Assembly: GCA_947496185.1 (NCBI GenBank)
Contig: CANMCD010000015.1
Span: 1-64,000, forward strand
Reading direction: 5' to 3'
Length of the DNA stretch: 64,000 nucleotides
DNA from: an uncultured Tenacibaculum sp.
GTDB taxonomy: Bacteria; Bacteroidota; Bacteroidia; Flavobacteriales; Flavobacteriaceae
The notes under the pieces were generated by a model that saw only the letters and a list, made by a program, of their open reading frames with translations, ran no database searches and was not told the origin of the DNA. The position numbers and the translations under genes were made by a program. Of the stretch, positions 48,081 through 56,997 are shown piece by piece (position 1 is the first letter of the stretch; each line of letters opens with the position of its first letter).

Positions 48081-50990
48081 ATGAAAAAATTACTTATGCT
48101 ATCTATTATGCTCTTTGTGAGTGTGATAACTTATGCTCAATATCAATTCCCAGCTTGCCACCCAGCTTGGGATGCAACAAGAAACCATTATAAACAAGGA
48201 GAAAAAGTTTCTCTAAATGGTATAAACTATACAGCAAAATATTATACTTCTGCTAAACCCGGTCATCAATCTTGGAGAAGAGAAGGAGGCTGTGGAGATG
48301 GTGGATTAGGTCCTGATTATACTGGAAGACAACGTATTATAGGATACTTACCAACTTGGATTCCTGATTATGATATTAAAAACAATTTTAATCCAGAAGT
48401 AGCAACTCACATAAATGTATCTTTTTTAATGTTTAAAGCAAACAATAAAGATTATACAAGTAATAACTTTGGGTCGATTGCTTTTGATGATTTCCAATTA
48501 AAGAAAGTAGATTCTGTATTGACAGATTGTAATGTGTTGTCTAAAGCTAAAGCCAAGAATGTAAAGGTTTCTGTAGCCTTAGGTGGGGCAACGGATTATG
48601 CTTTTTTATGGTTGATGACAAAATATTATAATAATGATCAAAAGTTAGAAGAAATAGCGAATCTTTTAGTAAACTATATTAATTCACGTAAATTAGATGG
48701 AATTGATTTAGACTTAGAGTGTTGGTGGGCTGACCCTGCCATAAAAGGTACATCAGATCAAGGAGGTAGAGTAAGAGGAAGTAAATGGGGAGATAAAGAT
48801 CAAGGAGCACACCCAGCTGCAATAGGTTTGACTAATTTAAGTAGAAAGCTTAGACAAAAAATGCCTAATAAGTTGATCACTTCAGCGGTTTTCGGAACTT
48901 CTTGGTATGGTAATAACTATGATGCTAAAATGGCTGACTATATGGATTGGATAGGTTTGATGACCTATGATTTTACTGGATCTTGGGATAAGTCACCAGT
49001 AGGGCCACATGCTTCTTTACATAAGTTACCATTAGGTACTTATCCAGGGCAATCTGCTGATAATCCAATTTATTCAGCACAAGATGCTTTGGAGTATTGG
49101 TTAGGTATTGCTGCTCCAACTTGGAATCATGCTGGAGGTTTCGGTGTAAAAAAATCTAAATTAGTTATAGGGGTTCCAATGTATGGTTATGATTTTTCTG
49201 AAAAAAAGCCAAATGGAGGAAATGGAGCAAAGTTTGTTCCTTATAGAAATATCATTAAAGATTTTCCTAATGCAGCCACTAGCTATGATAAGAAAGATCC
49301 TAAAAAATTAAATGGACATATTGGGCTTAATGGGAAAAATATTTATTTCGATACACCAAAACAAGCTGCTGAAAAAATTAGATATACAAAAAAGTTTGGA
49401 CATCAGGGAGTTATTATTTGGGAGCTTACACAAGATGTAGATTATAATTCATCATCAAGTATTCTTAAAGCAATTAATGAAGCAGCTGGAAATACGACAC
49501 CTATAAATAGTGCTCCTGTAATTACTTGGAAGAAGCCAGTAAATAACCAAACAATAACTACAGATAAATTATCAGCAATTGAATTGAAGGCAACCGCTGT
49601 AGATAAGGATGGTACCGTTAGTTCATTTAACTTTGAATATGAAGGAAAGGTTGTAAACGCAACTAAATCAGGAAATGTATATACGGCAACTTTCACTCCA
49701 AGTGCTTTTGGTAAAGTAGCTGTTACTGCGAAAGCAGTAGATGATAAAAATGCGTCATCTACAAGTGTGGTAAACTTTGTTGTTAAGAAAAAATCAGGAA
49801 ACAATTTGCCTCCTGTAATTAGTAATGTTTATCCAAAAGACTTAAGCGTTATTGAACAAGCAGCTTTATCAAGTGTTGAACTGTCGGCTAAGGTTACTGA
49901 TGATAAATCGGTAAGTACAGTAGATTTTAAAATTAATGGCGTGGCTGTAACTCCAGTTAGTTCTGGAGCGTCAAATACTTATACAGTAAGATGGGCGCCT
50001 AGTGCTTTTGGCAGTTTTACTTTTGAAATTGTAGCAACAGATAATCAAGGGGTAAAAACAACTAGTACGACTAATTTTACCATTAAAGAAAAGTCAAGTA
50101 CTAACGTACCACCTGTAATAAGTGGTGTTAATCCAAAAGATTTAAGTGTCATAGAACAAACTATATTAACAAGTGTAGATCTTTCAGCTAATGTTACTGA
50201 TGATAAGTCAGTAAGCACTGTAGAATTCATGGTTAATGGTGTAGCTATAAAGCCAGTTTCAGGTTCTTCTAATTCTTATGTAGCAAAATGGACTCCAAGT
50301 GCTTATGGAGATGTAAGCTTTAAAATTGTAGCAACTGATAGTGAAGGAGCGAGTACAACCAGTACGACTAAGTTTACTGTTAAGAAAAAAGCTACAGGCG
50401 GAGGGTGCGGTAATATCCCTCAATGGATAGCTAAGGTTTATCCTAAGAGAGGTTTTGAAGTACAACATAATGGTAATATTTATACAAATAAATGGTATGC
50501 TTCTAAGGGAGAAGTTCCAGGGAAAAGTGATGTTTGGAAGTTTGTAAGGGCATGTAGTGGAAGTACTACTTTTTGTGGAGTAATGGCTTGGAATCCAAGT
50601 AAGTCTTATTTGAAAGATGAAAAAGCATATTACAAGCAAAAAATATACAGTGCAAAATGGTGGAATAAAAATAGTACACCTGGTACATCTACAGTATGGA
50701 GATTTACCTCAGATTGCGCAGGTAGTACAGCAAGTACAATTAATGAGGACGTAGCATTGTTGTTGATCGATAATCAATTGACTGTAAATAGTGAATTTAG
50801 TCATACATCTTCTGTAGAGGTTGAATTATACGATATTTCTGGACGTTATTTAAAAACTCTTGTAAAGGAGGATAACTTAAAAGGGACAAATTCTTTGGTA
50901 AAAGATGTTTCAGAAGTAAAAAGTGGATTGTACATCTATAAAATTCGAGTTAACGGACAAGATTATTCGAGTAAGATACTAGCTAAGTAA
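48081..50990 (+). CDS. Multidomain GH18 chitinase, T9SS-exported
   Basis: A 969-residue secreted chitinase. After the signal peptide (1-20), an N-terminal CBM5/12-like module (about 21-72) leads into the GH18 barrel (about 82-470) with catalytic motif D206-x-x-D209-x-D211-x-E213, the strand VKVSVALGG and MYGYDFSEKK. Three Ig-like domains (about 475-770), two CBM5/12-like modules (about 775-880) and a T9SS type A sorting domain (ending NGQDYSSKILAK) follow. GH18 acts with retention and GH19 with inversion, so the pair attacks chitin by two mechanisms. The two genes are co-oriented with a 22-base gap and one terminator. Confidence 0.93.
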   Translation: MKKLLMLSIMLFVSVITYAQYQFPACHPAWDATRNHYKQGEKVSLNGINYTAKYYTSAKPGHQSWRREGGCGDGGLGPDYTGRQRIIGYLPTWIPDYDIKNNFNPEVATHINVSFLMFKANNKDYTSNNFGSIAFDDFQLKKVDSVLTDCNVLSKAKAKNVKVSVALGGATDYAFLWLMTKYYNNDQKLEEIANLLVNYINSRKLDGIDLDLECWWADPAIKGTSDQGGRVRGSKWGDKDQGAHPAAIGLTNLSRKLRQKMPNKLITSAVFGTSWYGNNYDAKMADYMDWIGLMTYDFTGSWDKSPVGPHASLHKLPLGTYPGQSADNPIYSAQDALEYWLGIAAPTWNHAGGFGVKKSKLVIGVPMYGYDFSEKKPNGGNGAKFVPYRNIIKDFPNAATSYDKKDPKKLNGHIGLNGKNIYFDTPKQAAEKIRYTKKFGHQGVIIWELTQDVDYNSSSSILKAINEAAGNTTPINSAPVITWKKPVNNQTITTDKLSAIELKATAVDKDGTVSSFNFEYEGKVVNATKSGNVYTATFTPSAFGKVAVTAKAVDDKNASSTSVVNFVVKKKSGNNLPPVISNVYPKDLSVIEQAALSSVELSAKVTDDKSVSTVDFKINGVAVTPVSSGASNTYTVRWAPSAFGSFTFEIVATDNQGVKTTSTTNFTIKEKSSTNVPPVISGVNPKDLSVIEQTILTSVDLSANVTDDKSVSTVEFMVNGVAIKPVSGSSNSYVAKWTPSAYGDVSFKIVATDSEGASTTSTTKFTVKKKATGGGCGNIPQWIAKVYPKRGFEVQHNGNIYTNKWYASKGEVPGKSDVWKFVRACSGSTTFCGVMAWNPSKSYLKDEKAYYKQKIYSAKWWNKNSTPGTSTVWRFTSDCAGSTASTINEDVALLLIDNQLTVNSEFSHTSSVEVELYDISGRYLKTLVKEDNLKGTNSLVKDVSEVKSGLYIYKIRVNGQDYSSKILAK

Positions 50991-51012
50991 ACCTACTTAC
51001 ATAGCTTTTTAT

Positions 51013-51050
51013 AAGAGGTGGTTACTATACTAGTAACCACCTCTTTTTTT
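51013..51050 (+). terminator. Terminator of chitinase unit
   Basis: A perfect 14- to 15-bp stem with a three-base loop and a T run, 22 bases past the GH18 stop. Confidence 0.9.
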
Positions 51051-51245
51051 ATGTGTTTTTTTAAATAAAGAAAAAGAATGCATAATATTCTTTATAATTT
51101 GAGATCACTGAAAAAGAAAAATGAAGTTTTTATATAACGGGATAAAGAATTTTAATTACAGTCATCTGTAAATTTCAAATTGAACAAATGATTCCCTCCA
51201 TTTTTAGTGTAAATTTGGTATAGCTACTGTTAAAAAAATTATTTC

Positions 51246-51782
51246 ATGAACGCATACGAGGAAATGTTGCGTATTTTGTCGAATCAATGGGAACAAAATA
51301 TAGTATTGAAAAGAAATGAGTTTCTTATTCGAGCTGGACAAACAGAGAAGAATATTTATTTAGTGTCTAGTGGGAGTTTACGAATCTTTATAGAAGATGA
51401 AAAAGAAGAACATACAATCCGCTTTGGATATACCAACTCTATAATAACAGCTTTAGATAGTTTTTTAAGTAGAAAGCCAACGATTTATCAAATTCAAGGT
51501 ATTAAAAAGACGGAACTAAAATCGATGTCTATCAATAGATATAATCAAATTATAAACTCTAATGAAAGTTATAAACGTGTTTGGAATGAACTTTTAAAGG
51601 GCTTTGTAAATCAAATGATGGAAAGAGAACTTGATTTACTTACCTATAGTCCTCAAAAACGATTTCAAAGGCTTATGGAAAGAAGTCCACAAGTTTTTCA
51701 AGAAATTCCTCTTAAATATATTGCTTCCTATTTAAGAATGACCCCAGAGACTTTATCAAGAGTATTAAAAAATCATGATTAG
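51246..51782 (+). CDS. Crp/Fnr family transcriptional regulator
   Basis: A 178-residue regulator with an N-terminal cyclic nucleotide-binding-like barrel (about 20-110: FLIRAGQTEKNIYLVSSGSL, IRFGYTNS) and a short C-terminal HTH (IPLKYIASYLRMTPETLSRV). It lacks the Fnr cysteines. Its ligand and targets are unknown. It stands upstream of the DinB-like gene, 52 bases apart on the same strand, and could be its regulator. Confidence 0.83.
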   Translation: MNAYEEMLRILSNQWEQNIVLKRNEFLIRAGQTEKNIYLVSSGSLRIFIEDEKEEHTIRFGYTNSIITALDSFLSRKPTIYQIQGIKKTELKSMSINRYNQIINSNESYKRVWNELLKGFVNQMMERELDLLTYSPQKRFQRLMERSPQVFQEIPLKYIASYLRMTPETLSRVLKNHD

Positions 51783-51834
51783 CATCAAGGATTTTATTAT
51801 TTGAATTGTTCAATTTTGATAAAAATTAATACCA

Positions 51835-52377
51835 ATGATTCATAAAACTAATGAACTTATAGAGGAGTTAATAGAGTATACAACTTCACACATTAATTAT
51901 GCTCGTTCTTTAATGAATAAACAAGAAGCTGAGTTGTGTTATAAAAAAAATGAAAGATCTTGGTCAGTTTTGGAGTGCTTAGAGCATTTAAACCGTTATG
52001 CAGTATTCTATAATAATGAGATCAAAAGAAAAATAAATAACAAACCAACTGTAAAAAATAACATCTTTAAGTCAGGCTTTTGGGGTAATAAGTTTGCTTT
52101 AGATATGCTACCAAAGGAGTCGATGAAGAAAATGAAAACATTTAAGAGCAAGAACCCTATATATACAAATTTACTTAAAGGAGAGGTTTTAAATAATTTT
52201 ATTAATCATCAAAAAGAATTGTTATTACTGGTAAAGATGTGTGAACATAAAGATTTGGAAAGCATAAAAACATCGTTAACAATTCCTGTTATTAAGTTTC
52301 GTTTAGGTGATACCTTACGGTTTGTGATTTACCATAATGAACGACATATAGCACAAGCAAAAAGAGCGTGTCTTTAA
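51835..52377 (+). CDS. DinB family protein
   Basis: A 180-residue four-helix-bundle DinB/DUF664-type protein, related to metal-dependent hydrolases and thiol transferases. The helix ERSWSVLECLEHLNRYAV and the terminal YHNERHIAQAKRA carry the three His positions that usually bind metal. Function unknown. It shares a transcript with the Crp-like gene and is convergent with pyruvate dehydrogenase genes. Confidence 0.82.
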   Translation: MIHKTNELIEELIEYTTSHINYARSLMNKQEAELCYKKNERSWSVLECLEHLNRYAVFYNNEIKRKINNKPTVKNNIFKSGFWGNKFALDMLPKESMKKMKTFKSKNPIYTNLLKGEVLNNFINHQKELLLLVKMCEHKDLESIKTSLTIPVIKFRLGDTLRFVIYHNERHIAQAKRACL

Positions 52378-52394
52378 CGAATATAAAGACATCA

Positions 52395-52430
52395 AAAAAG
52401 GCTGGGTTTCTATAGAAATCCAGCCTTTTT
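52395..52430 (+). terminator. Bidirectional terminator between DinB and E2 genes
   Basis: A stem of at least 16 bp with one G-T pair, flanked by A and T runs, sits 18 bases from each convergent stop and suits both strands. Confidence 0.85.
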
Positions 52431-52447
52431 ATTAAAATATTTTATGT

Positions 52448-54085
52448 TTACGCCAGCATGGTAACTGGGTTTTCTATATACGCTTTTAACGTCTGTAAAA
52501 ATTGAGCACCTACAGCACCATCTACAGTTCTGTGATCACAAGCTAAGGTAAGTTTCATGGTATTACCAACCACAATTTCACCATTTTTTACTACGGGTTT
52601 CTGTATGATTGCACCAACAGATAAGATAGCAGAGTTAGGTTGATTTATAATAGAAGTAAAGCTTTCGATACCAAACATTCCTAGGTTAGAAACTGTAAAA
52701 GTACTTCCTTGCATTTCTTCAGGTTTAATCTTTTTAGTTCGAGCTTTACCAGCTAAATCACGAACACTAGCTCCTATTTGAGTCAGCGTCAGCGCATCCG
52801 TATGCTTAACTACTGGTACAACCAAACCTTCATCAACAGCTACTGCAACACCTACATGTATATGACTATGATACTTAGTAACATTATCTGTCCAAGTAGT
52901 ATTTACTTGTGGGTGCTTTTTTAAAGCCATAGCACAAGCTTTTACAACCATATCATTAAAGGATACTTTAGTGTCAGGAATTGCATTAATTGTTTTACGA
53001 GAAGCCATAGCATTATCCATGTCCACTTCAATATTTAAGTAGAAGTGAGGTGCATTGAATTTAGAGTTACCTAAAGACTTGGCTATTGCTTTACGCATTT
53101 GCGAGTTTTTAACGTCTTCAGTTCTCTCTTCACCTGCGATAGTAAAGTTTGTTACTGGTGCTGAGGAACTAGTAGCATCTTGAGCTGTAGAAGTAACTTT
53201 TGCTACAGGAGTAAAGTTTTCTACATCTTTTTTGATAATTCTACCATTTTCTCCAGTCCCTTTAATATCAGCTAAATTATAGCCTTTTTCTTTGGCAATT
53301 CTTTTTGCTAAAGGAGAAGCTAAAATTCTTCCCTGAGTATTTGTGGTATTTGTTGAAGTTACTTGTGTATTAGCCTCCTTATTAGTGCTTGTTACTTTAG
53401 GTTCTTCTTTTTTATCCTCGGAAGTTGATGCTGTACCACTATTTAGTGTACCTGAAGCATGTGCCGTTACCAATGCAGTAACATCAGTTCCTTTGTTTCC
53501 TATAATAGCAAGTAGACTATCTACAGGAGCACTGTCACCTTCTTGGATTCCTATGTGTAATAAAGTTCCTTCATGGAAAGATTCGAACTCCATGGTAGCT
53601 TTATCAGTTTCTATTTCAGCCAAGATATCACCTTCCTCAACGTTATCGCCTACGTTTTTTAACCAAGTAGCCACTGTTCCTTCGGTCATGGTATCACTTA
53701 AACGAGGCATTGTTATAATTTGTACTCCTTCAGGAATCGCTACTGAGCTTTCATTAGCGGTAGCGTTTTTTGTTTCTTTTGGAGATTCTTTAGGTGCTTC
53801 TACAGCAGTTGCCTCACCGTTGTTGAGTAAAGCAGCAAAATCTTCTCCTTCATCTCCAATGATGGCCAATAAACTGTCTACAGGAGCTGTTTCTCCTTCT
53901 TGGACACCAATATGTAAAAGTACACCTTCATGGAAAGACTCGAATTCCATGGTAGCTTTATCGGTTTCAATCTCTGCTAAGATATCACCTTCTTCTACTT
54001 TATCTCCAACATTTTTTAACCATTGTGCCACAACACCTTCTTCCATTGTGTCGCTTAAACGAGGCATATTTACTATAGTAGCCAT
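52448..54085 (-). CDS. Pyruvate dehydrogenase E2, dihydrolipoamide acetyltransferase
   Basis: A 545-residue core enzyme of the pyruvate dehydrogenase complex. Two lipoyl domains (about 2-80 and 123-200) carry lipoylated lysines K43 and K162 in ETDKATME. A Ser/Thr/Glu-rich linker leads to a peripheral-subunit-binding domain (about 255-293: ASPLAKRIAKEKG) and the catalytic domain with H518 and D522 in HRTVDGAVG. E1-alpha is directly upstream (26-base gap). E1-beta and E3 must be elsewhere. Confidence 0.92.
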   Translation of the reverse strand: MATIVNMPRLSDTMEEGVVAQWLKNVGDKVEEGDILAEIETDKATMEFESFHEGVLLHIGVQEGETAPVDSLLAIIGDEGEDFAALLNNGEATAVEAPKESPKETKNATANESSVAIPEGVQIITMPRLSDTMTEGTVATWLKNVGDNVEEGDILAEIETDKATMEFESFHEGTLLHIGIQEGDSAPVDSLLAIIGNKGTDVTALVTAHASGTLNSGTASTSEDKKEEPKVTSTNKEANTQVTSTNTTNTQGRILASPLAKRIAKEKGYNLADIKGTGENGRIIKKDVENFTPVAKVTSTAQDATSSSAPVTNFTIAGEERTEDVKNSQMRKAIAKSLGNSKFNAPHFYLNIEVDMDNAMASRKTINAIPDTKVSFNDMVVKACAMALKKHPQVNTTWTDNVTKYHSHIHVGVAVAVDEGLVVPVVKHTDALTLTQIGASVRDLAGKARTKKIKPEEMQGSTFTVSNLGMFGIESFTSIINQPNSAILSVGAIIQKPVVKNGEIVVGNTMKLTLACDHRTVDGAVGAQFLQTLKAYIENPVTMLA

Positions 54086-54111
54086 ATTCTGTTGAGTTTT
54101 GTCGGATTTTG

Positions 54112-55101
54112 TTATTTTATAAATGGATAATCTTCTTGTTCATACACCATGTCATGCAATAGGTTAAGATCTGGATATGGAGAATCCTCTGCAAATTTCT
54201 CACACTCTTTTACTAAATCTTTAACTTCTTTGTTAATGGTGTCTATTTCTTCATCAGTAGCATAGCTCTTTTCTTTTATGATGTCAAGAACTTGCGTAAT
54301 TGGGTCTATTTTTCTGTATTCTTCAACTTCGTCTTTTGTACGATAATGTTGTGCATCAGACATTGAATGTCCTCTATATCGATACGTTTTCATTTCTAAG
54401 AAAGTTGGCCCATCACCACGACGTGCTCTTTGTATCGCTTCATCAACAGCTTCTGCAACTTTAATAGGGTTCATTCCATCAACAGGACCACACGGCATTT
54501 CGTAACCTAGACCTAATTTCCAAATATCTGTATGGTTTGCAGTTCTTTCTACCGAAGTTCCCATGGCATAGCCATTGTTTTCAACGATGAAAACAACAGG
54601 CAATTTCCAATTCATTGCCATATTGAAAGTTTCGTGTAATGAACCTTGACGAGCAGCACCGTCACCAAAATAACACAAAGTAACTGCATCGCTACCTTTG
54701 TATTTATCTCCAAATGCGATACCAGCACCTAATGGAATTTGTCCTCCTACAATACCATGACCACCATAGAATCTATATTCTTTAGAGAAAATATGCATTG
54801 AACCTCCCATACCTTGAGATGTTCCTGTAGCTTTACCATAAAGTTCGGCCATTACTCTTTTAGGATCTTCTCCCATACCGATTGGTTGCACGTGATTACG
54901 ATAAGCTGTAATCATTTTGTCTTTGGTTAAGTCCATAGCATGCAATGATCCAGCCAACACAGCTTCCTGACCATTATATAGGTGTAAAAAGCCTCTTACT
55001 TTTTGTTGAATGTAAACTGCTGCTAATTTATCCTCAAATTTTCTCCAAAACAACATGTCCTTATACCACTTGATGTAGGTGTCCTTGGTGATTTCTTTCA
55101 T
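54112..55101 (-). CDS. pdhA: Pyruvate dehydrogenase E1 component, alpha subunit
   Basis: A 329-residue thiamine diphosphate enzyme subunit that decarboxylates pyruvate together with E1-beta. The TPP motif runs from GDGAARQGSLHETFNMA to VENNGYAMG, and the phosphorylation-loop-like YRGHSMSDAQHYRTKDEV is present. It precedes the E2 gene with a short gap. The E1-beta gene is not adjacent, as in other Flavobacteriia. Confidence 0.92.
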   Translation of the reverse strand: MKEITKDTYIKWYKDMLFWRKFEDKLAAVYIQQKVRGFLHLYNGQEAVLAGSLHAMDLTKDKMITAYRNHVQPIGMGEDPKRVMAELYGKATGTSQGMGGSMHIFSKEYRFYGGHGIVGGQIPLGAGIAFGDKYKGSDAVTLCYFGDGAARQGSLHETFNMAMNWKLPVVFIVENNGYAMGTSVERTANHTDIWKLGLGYEMPCGPVDGMNPIKVAEAVDEAIQRARRGDGPTFLEMKTYRYRGHSMSDAQHYRTKDEVEEYRKIDPITQVLDIIKEKSYATDEEIDTINKEVKDLVKECEKFAEDSPYPDLNLLHDMVYEQEDYPFIK

Positions 55102-55240
55102 TATGCCTTAGTTATTTATTTATAGTTTGAACGTTCTGATTGCTCAAAATCGCGCCTACAAAAGTAGTAGTTTTTAGTAATTTAAAAAAAGGTTCTTATT
55201 AAAACTTATCAGGGATATTTAAAAGAGCAAAATATGATGC

Positions 55241-55921
55241 TTATTTTTCCTTTGCGATAATGATAGTTGCTTTAGCTCCAGTGGCTAAATTCCATTCATT
55301 TGCAGATATTAGCATACCTGCATCATTATATATTTTAAAAGCAGCGGTATTAGGGCCAGAAGTTCCTTGGTTTAAAGCGAGAATATCAATAGTGTTGATA
55401 GCTTCGTTTAATGGAATATTATAAGATTGATAGGTCTGTTGTAATGTAATATTAGAAACCACAGGTATACCGTTTACAAAAATAGAAACTTTGTCTCCGT
55501 CAGGATATTGAAAATCTCTACATATAATATTTACAGTTTTAGATTTGGTGCTAAAGCTTCCCAAATCTTGATCTATGACCGGGTAATTGTATAAACCATT
55601 AATTTTTTTAAATGATTTTAAATATTGTTCTTCAGCAATTTTTGCTTTAGTTAAGATTCCTTTATTTAGATAAGATTCTTGTGCTTTTTTTTGCTGTTCT
55701 TTTTTTTGTTGTTTTTGGTGTGCTGTTTTAAAACCGTCTTTGCCAAAATCTAAGTTTTTCGGAGCTTCGGTTTCTTTTACGGGTATTTCAAACCCTCCTA
55801 AGGATTTTTTTCCTTTTTCATTTCCTCCAAAAGATTGATCAATTTGTGAATGACCTAAAGCTATAGTCCCGAGTAACAATAAAAAAGTAATATATTTTTT
55901 AAATGTATTCGTCATGTTCAA
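55241..55921 (-). CDS. Secreted protein of unknown function
   Basis: A 226-residue protein with a signal peptide ending near SQ (about residue 26), a Gly/Lys stretch, a charged region with QKKEQQKK (about 73-85) and a beta-rich C-terminal half (about 130-226: VNIICRDFQYPDGDKVSIFV, IDILALNQGTSGPNTA). No family recognised. It precedes, on the same strand, the promoter region side of the E1 gene, but with a separate position 140 bases away. An alternative start is at residue 3. Confidence 0.65.
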   Translation of the reverse strand: MNMTNTFKKYITFLLLLGTIALGHSQIDQSFGGNEKGKKSLGGFEIPVKETEAPKNLDFGKDGFKTAHQKQQKKEQQKKAQESYLNKGILTKAKIAEEQYLKSFKKINGLYNYPVIDQDLGSFSTKSKTVNIICRDFQYPDGDKVSIFVNGIPVVSNITLQQTYQSYNIPLNEAINTIDILALNQGTSGPNTAAFKIYNDAGMLISANEWNLATGAKATIIIAKEK

Positions 55922-55954
55922 ATAATAACAAAAATAATGCCTTTTTTTTAAAAG

Positions 55955-56617
55955 CTACTTTATGGGGAAGTTAAAATAGGTTTTAGGAAAGGGTTCATTG
56001 CGTAATGTAAAATGCCACCATTCGTTTTTGTATGGACGGAATCCGTGTTTTTTCATTACTTTTTGTAATAAGGCTCTATTGTTTTTTTGTTTTTCGGTGA
56101 GGGTTTGGTATGTAATGTGTGAAGAAACTCCAAAAAAATCATAAGGACTTCCCATATCTAATTCCTTTCCTGTATGAGAATCTACAATTGTAAGGTCAAC
56201 TGAGCTTCCTCTTGAGTGTCCAGATTTTGAAGATATATAGCCTAATTTGAATAAATACCGCTTATTTACTTCAGGATAATATTGCCTTTTCATTAGGGTG
56301 TCATTAATTATTTTTGCCCATTTCACAAAATGATTTACGGCTTTTTGAGGTCTATATGCGTCGTATATTTTAAGGCTTAAGCCTTTTTCTAACAATTCAT
56401 TTTGAACTTTACCTAAAGCTTTTGCAGTTAATGTAGAGGTTATTAATACGTTGGTTTCATAACCGTCAATAGGGATTCCAATAAAATTATTGTGACTGCA
56501 ATAACGTAACTCTTGCTGGATACTCGGTGTTATGTCTTTTACATAGGAAAAACCTTTGGGCAATTGGGCAAATAGATTTAGTGAAAAAAAGCAAATAAAA
56601 AATTTTAGTAATCTCAT
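55955..56617 (-). CDS. D-alanyl-D-alanine dipeptidase (M15D, VanX/DdpX-like)
   Basis: A 220-residue exported zinc dipeptidase that hydrolyses D-Ala-D-Ala or related peptidoglycan dipeptides. Signal peptide 1-18. Zinc ligands H134 and D141 in SGHSRGSSVDL and H202, with general base E199, in NEWWHF; the DAYRP substrate motif holds R89. No other glycopeptide-resistance genes are near, so a role in peptidoglycan turnover or nutrition is more likely than resistance. It is 33 bases upstream of the unknown secreted protein gene. Confidence 0.88.
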   Translation of the reverse strand: MRLLKFFICFFSLNLFAQLPKGFSYVKDITPSIQQELRYCSHNNFIGIPIDGYETNVLITSTLTAKALGKVQNELLEKGLSLKIYDAYRPQKAVNHFVKWAKIINDTLMKRQYYPEVNKRYLFKLGYISSKSGHSRGSSVDLTIVDSHTGKELDMGSPYDFFGVSSHITYQTLTEKQKNNRALLQKVMKKHGFRPYKNEWWHFTLRNEPFPKTYFNFPIK

Positions 56618-56997
56618 AGTGTGGTTTAGTAGAATAATTCAGGGTACTATTGATGTATTTATAATTCTAATTATTTTGAATATTTCTTTTAAAAAAGAAT
56701 TTTTTTGACATCGAAACATTAAAAGGTGTAAAATGTAAAAGTACTATATTTTATGGTACTTTTATTAATGCTTTTGAAATAGCAATTAAAAAAGGTACAA
56801 CACCCAAGTATTGCACCTTAATTAATAAAACCAAGTATGTGTCTTAGATTAGGATTAATAAAACACAGTTTTTTCCAATCAACAAATGAATAGTGAATAA
56901 AGAAAATTAATTACTTTTTCAAAAAAATCTCCTTTAAAAAATAACGTGATAATAGTATTCATAGTTTTTATAAAATTTTCAGTATGTAATATTTTAA
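56618..56997. other. Intergenic region downstream of pspC-like gene
   Basis: 380 bases with no gene. It holds a candidate terminator at 56787-56820 and a second AT-rich inverted repeat near 56737-56765, and the dipeptidase promoter near its left edge. Confidence 0.45.
56787..56820 (-). terminator. Candidate terminator of the PspC unit
   Basis: In minus-strand RNA a nine-bp stem with one G-U pair is followed by a U run. The plus strand has an A-C mismatch at the same place. The distance to the PspC stop (about 180 bases) is long. Confidence 0.5.

Noticed and set aside
55955-56617. Glycopeptide-resistance locus around the VanX-like gene
   Set aside because: No vanH, vanA-type ligase or vanRS pair nearby; the exported dipeptidase alone fits peptidoglycan turnover.
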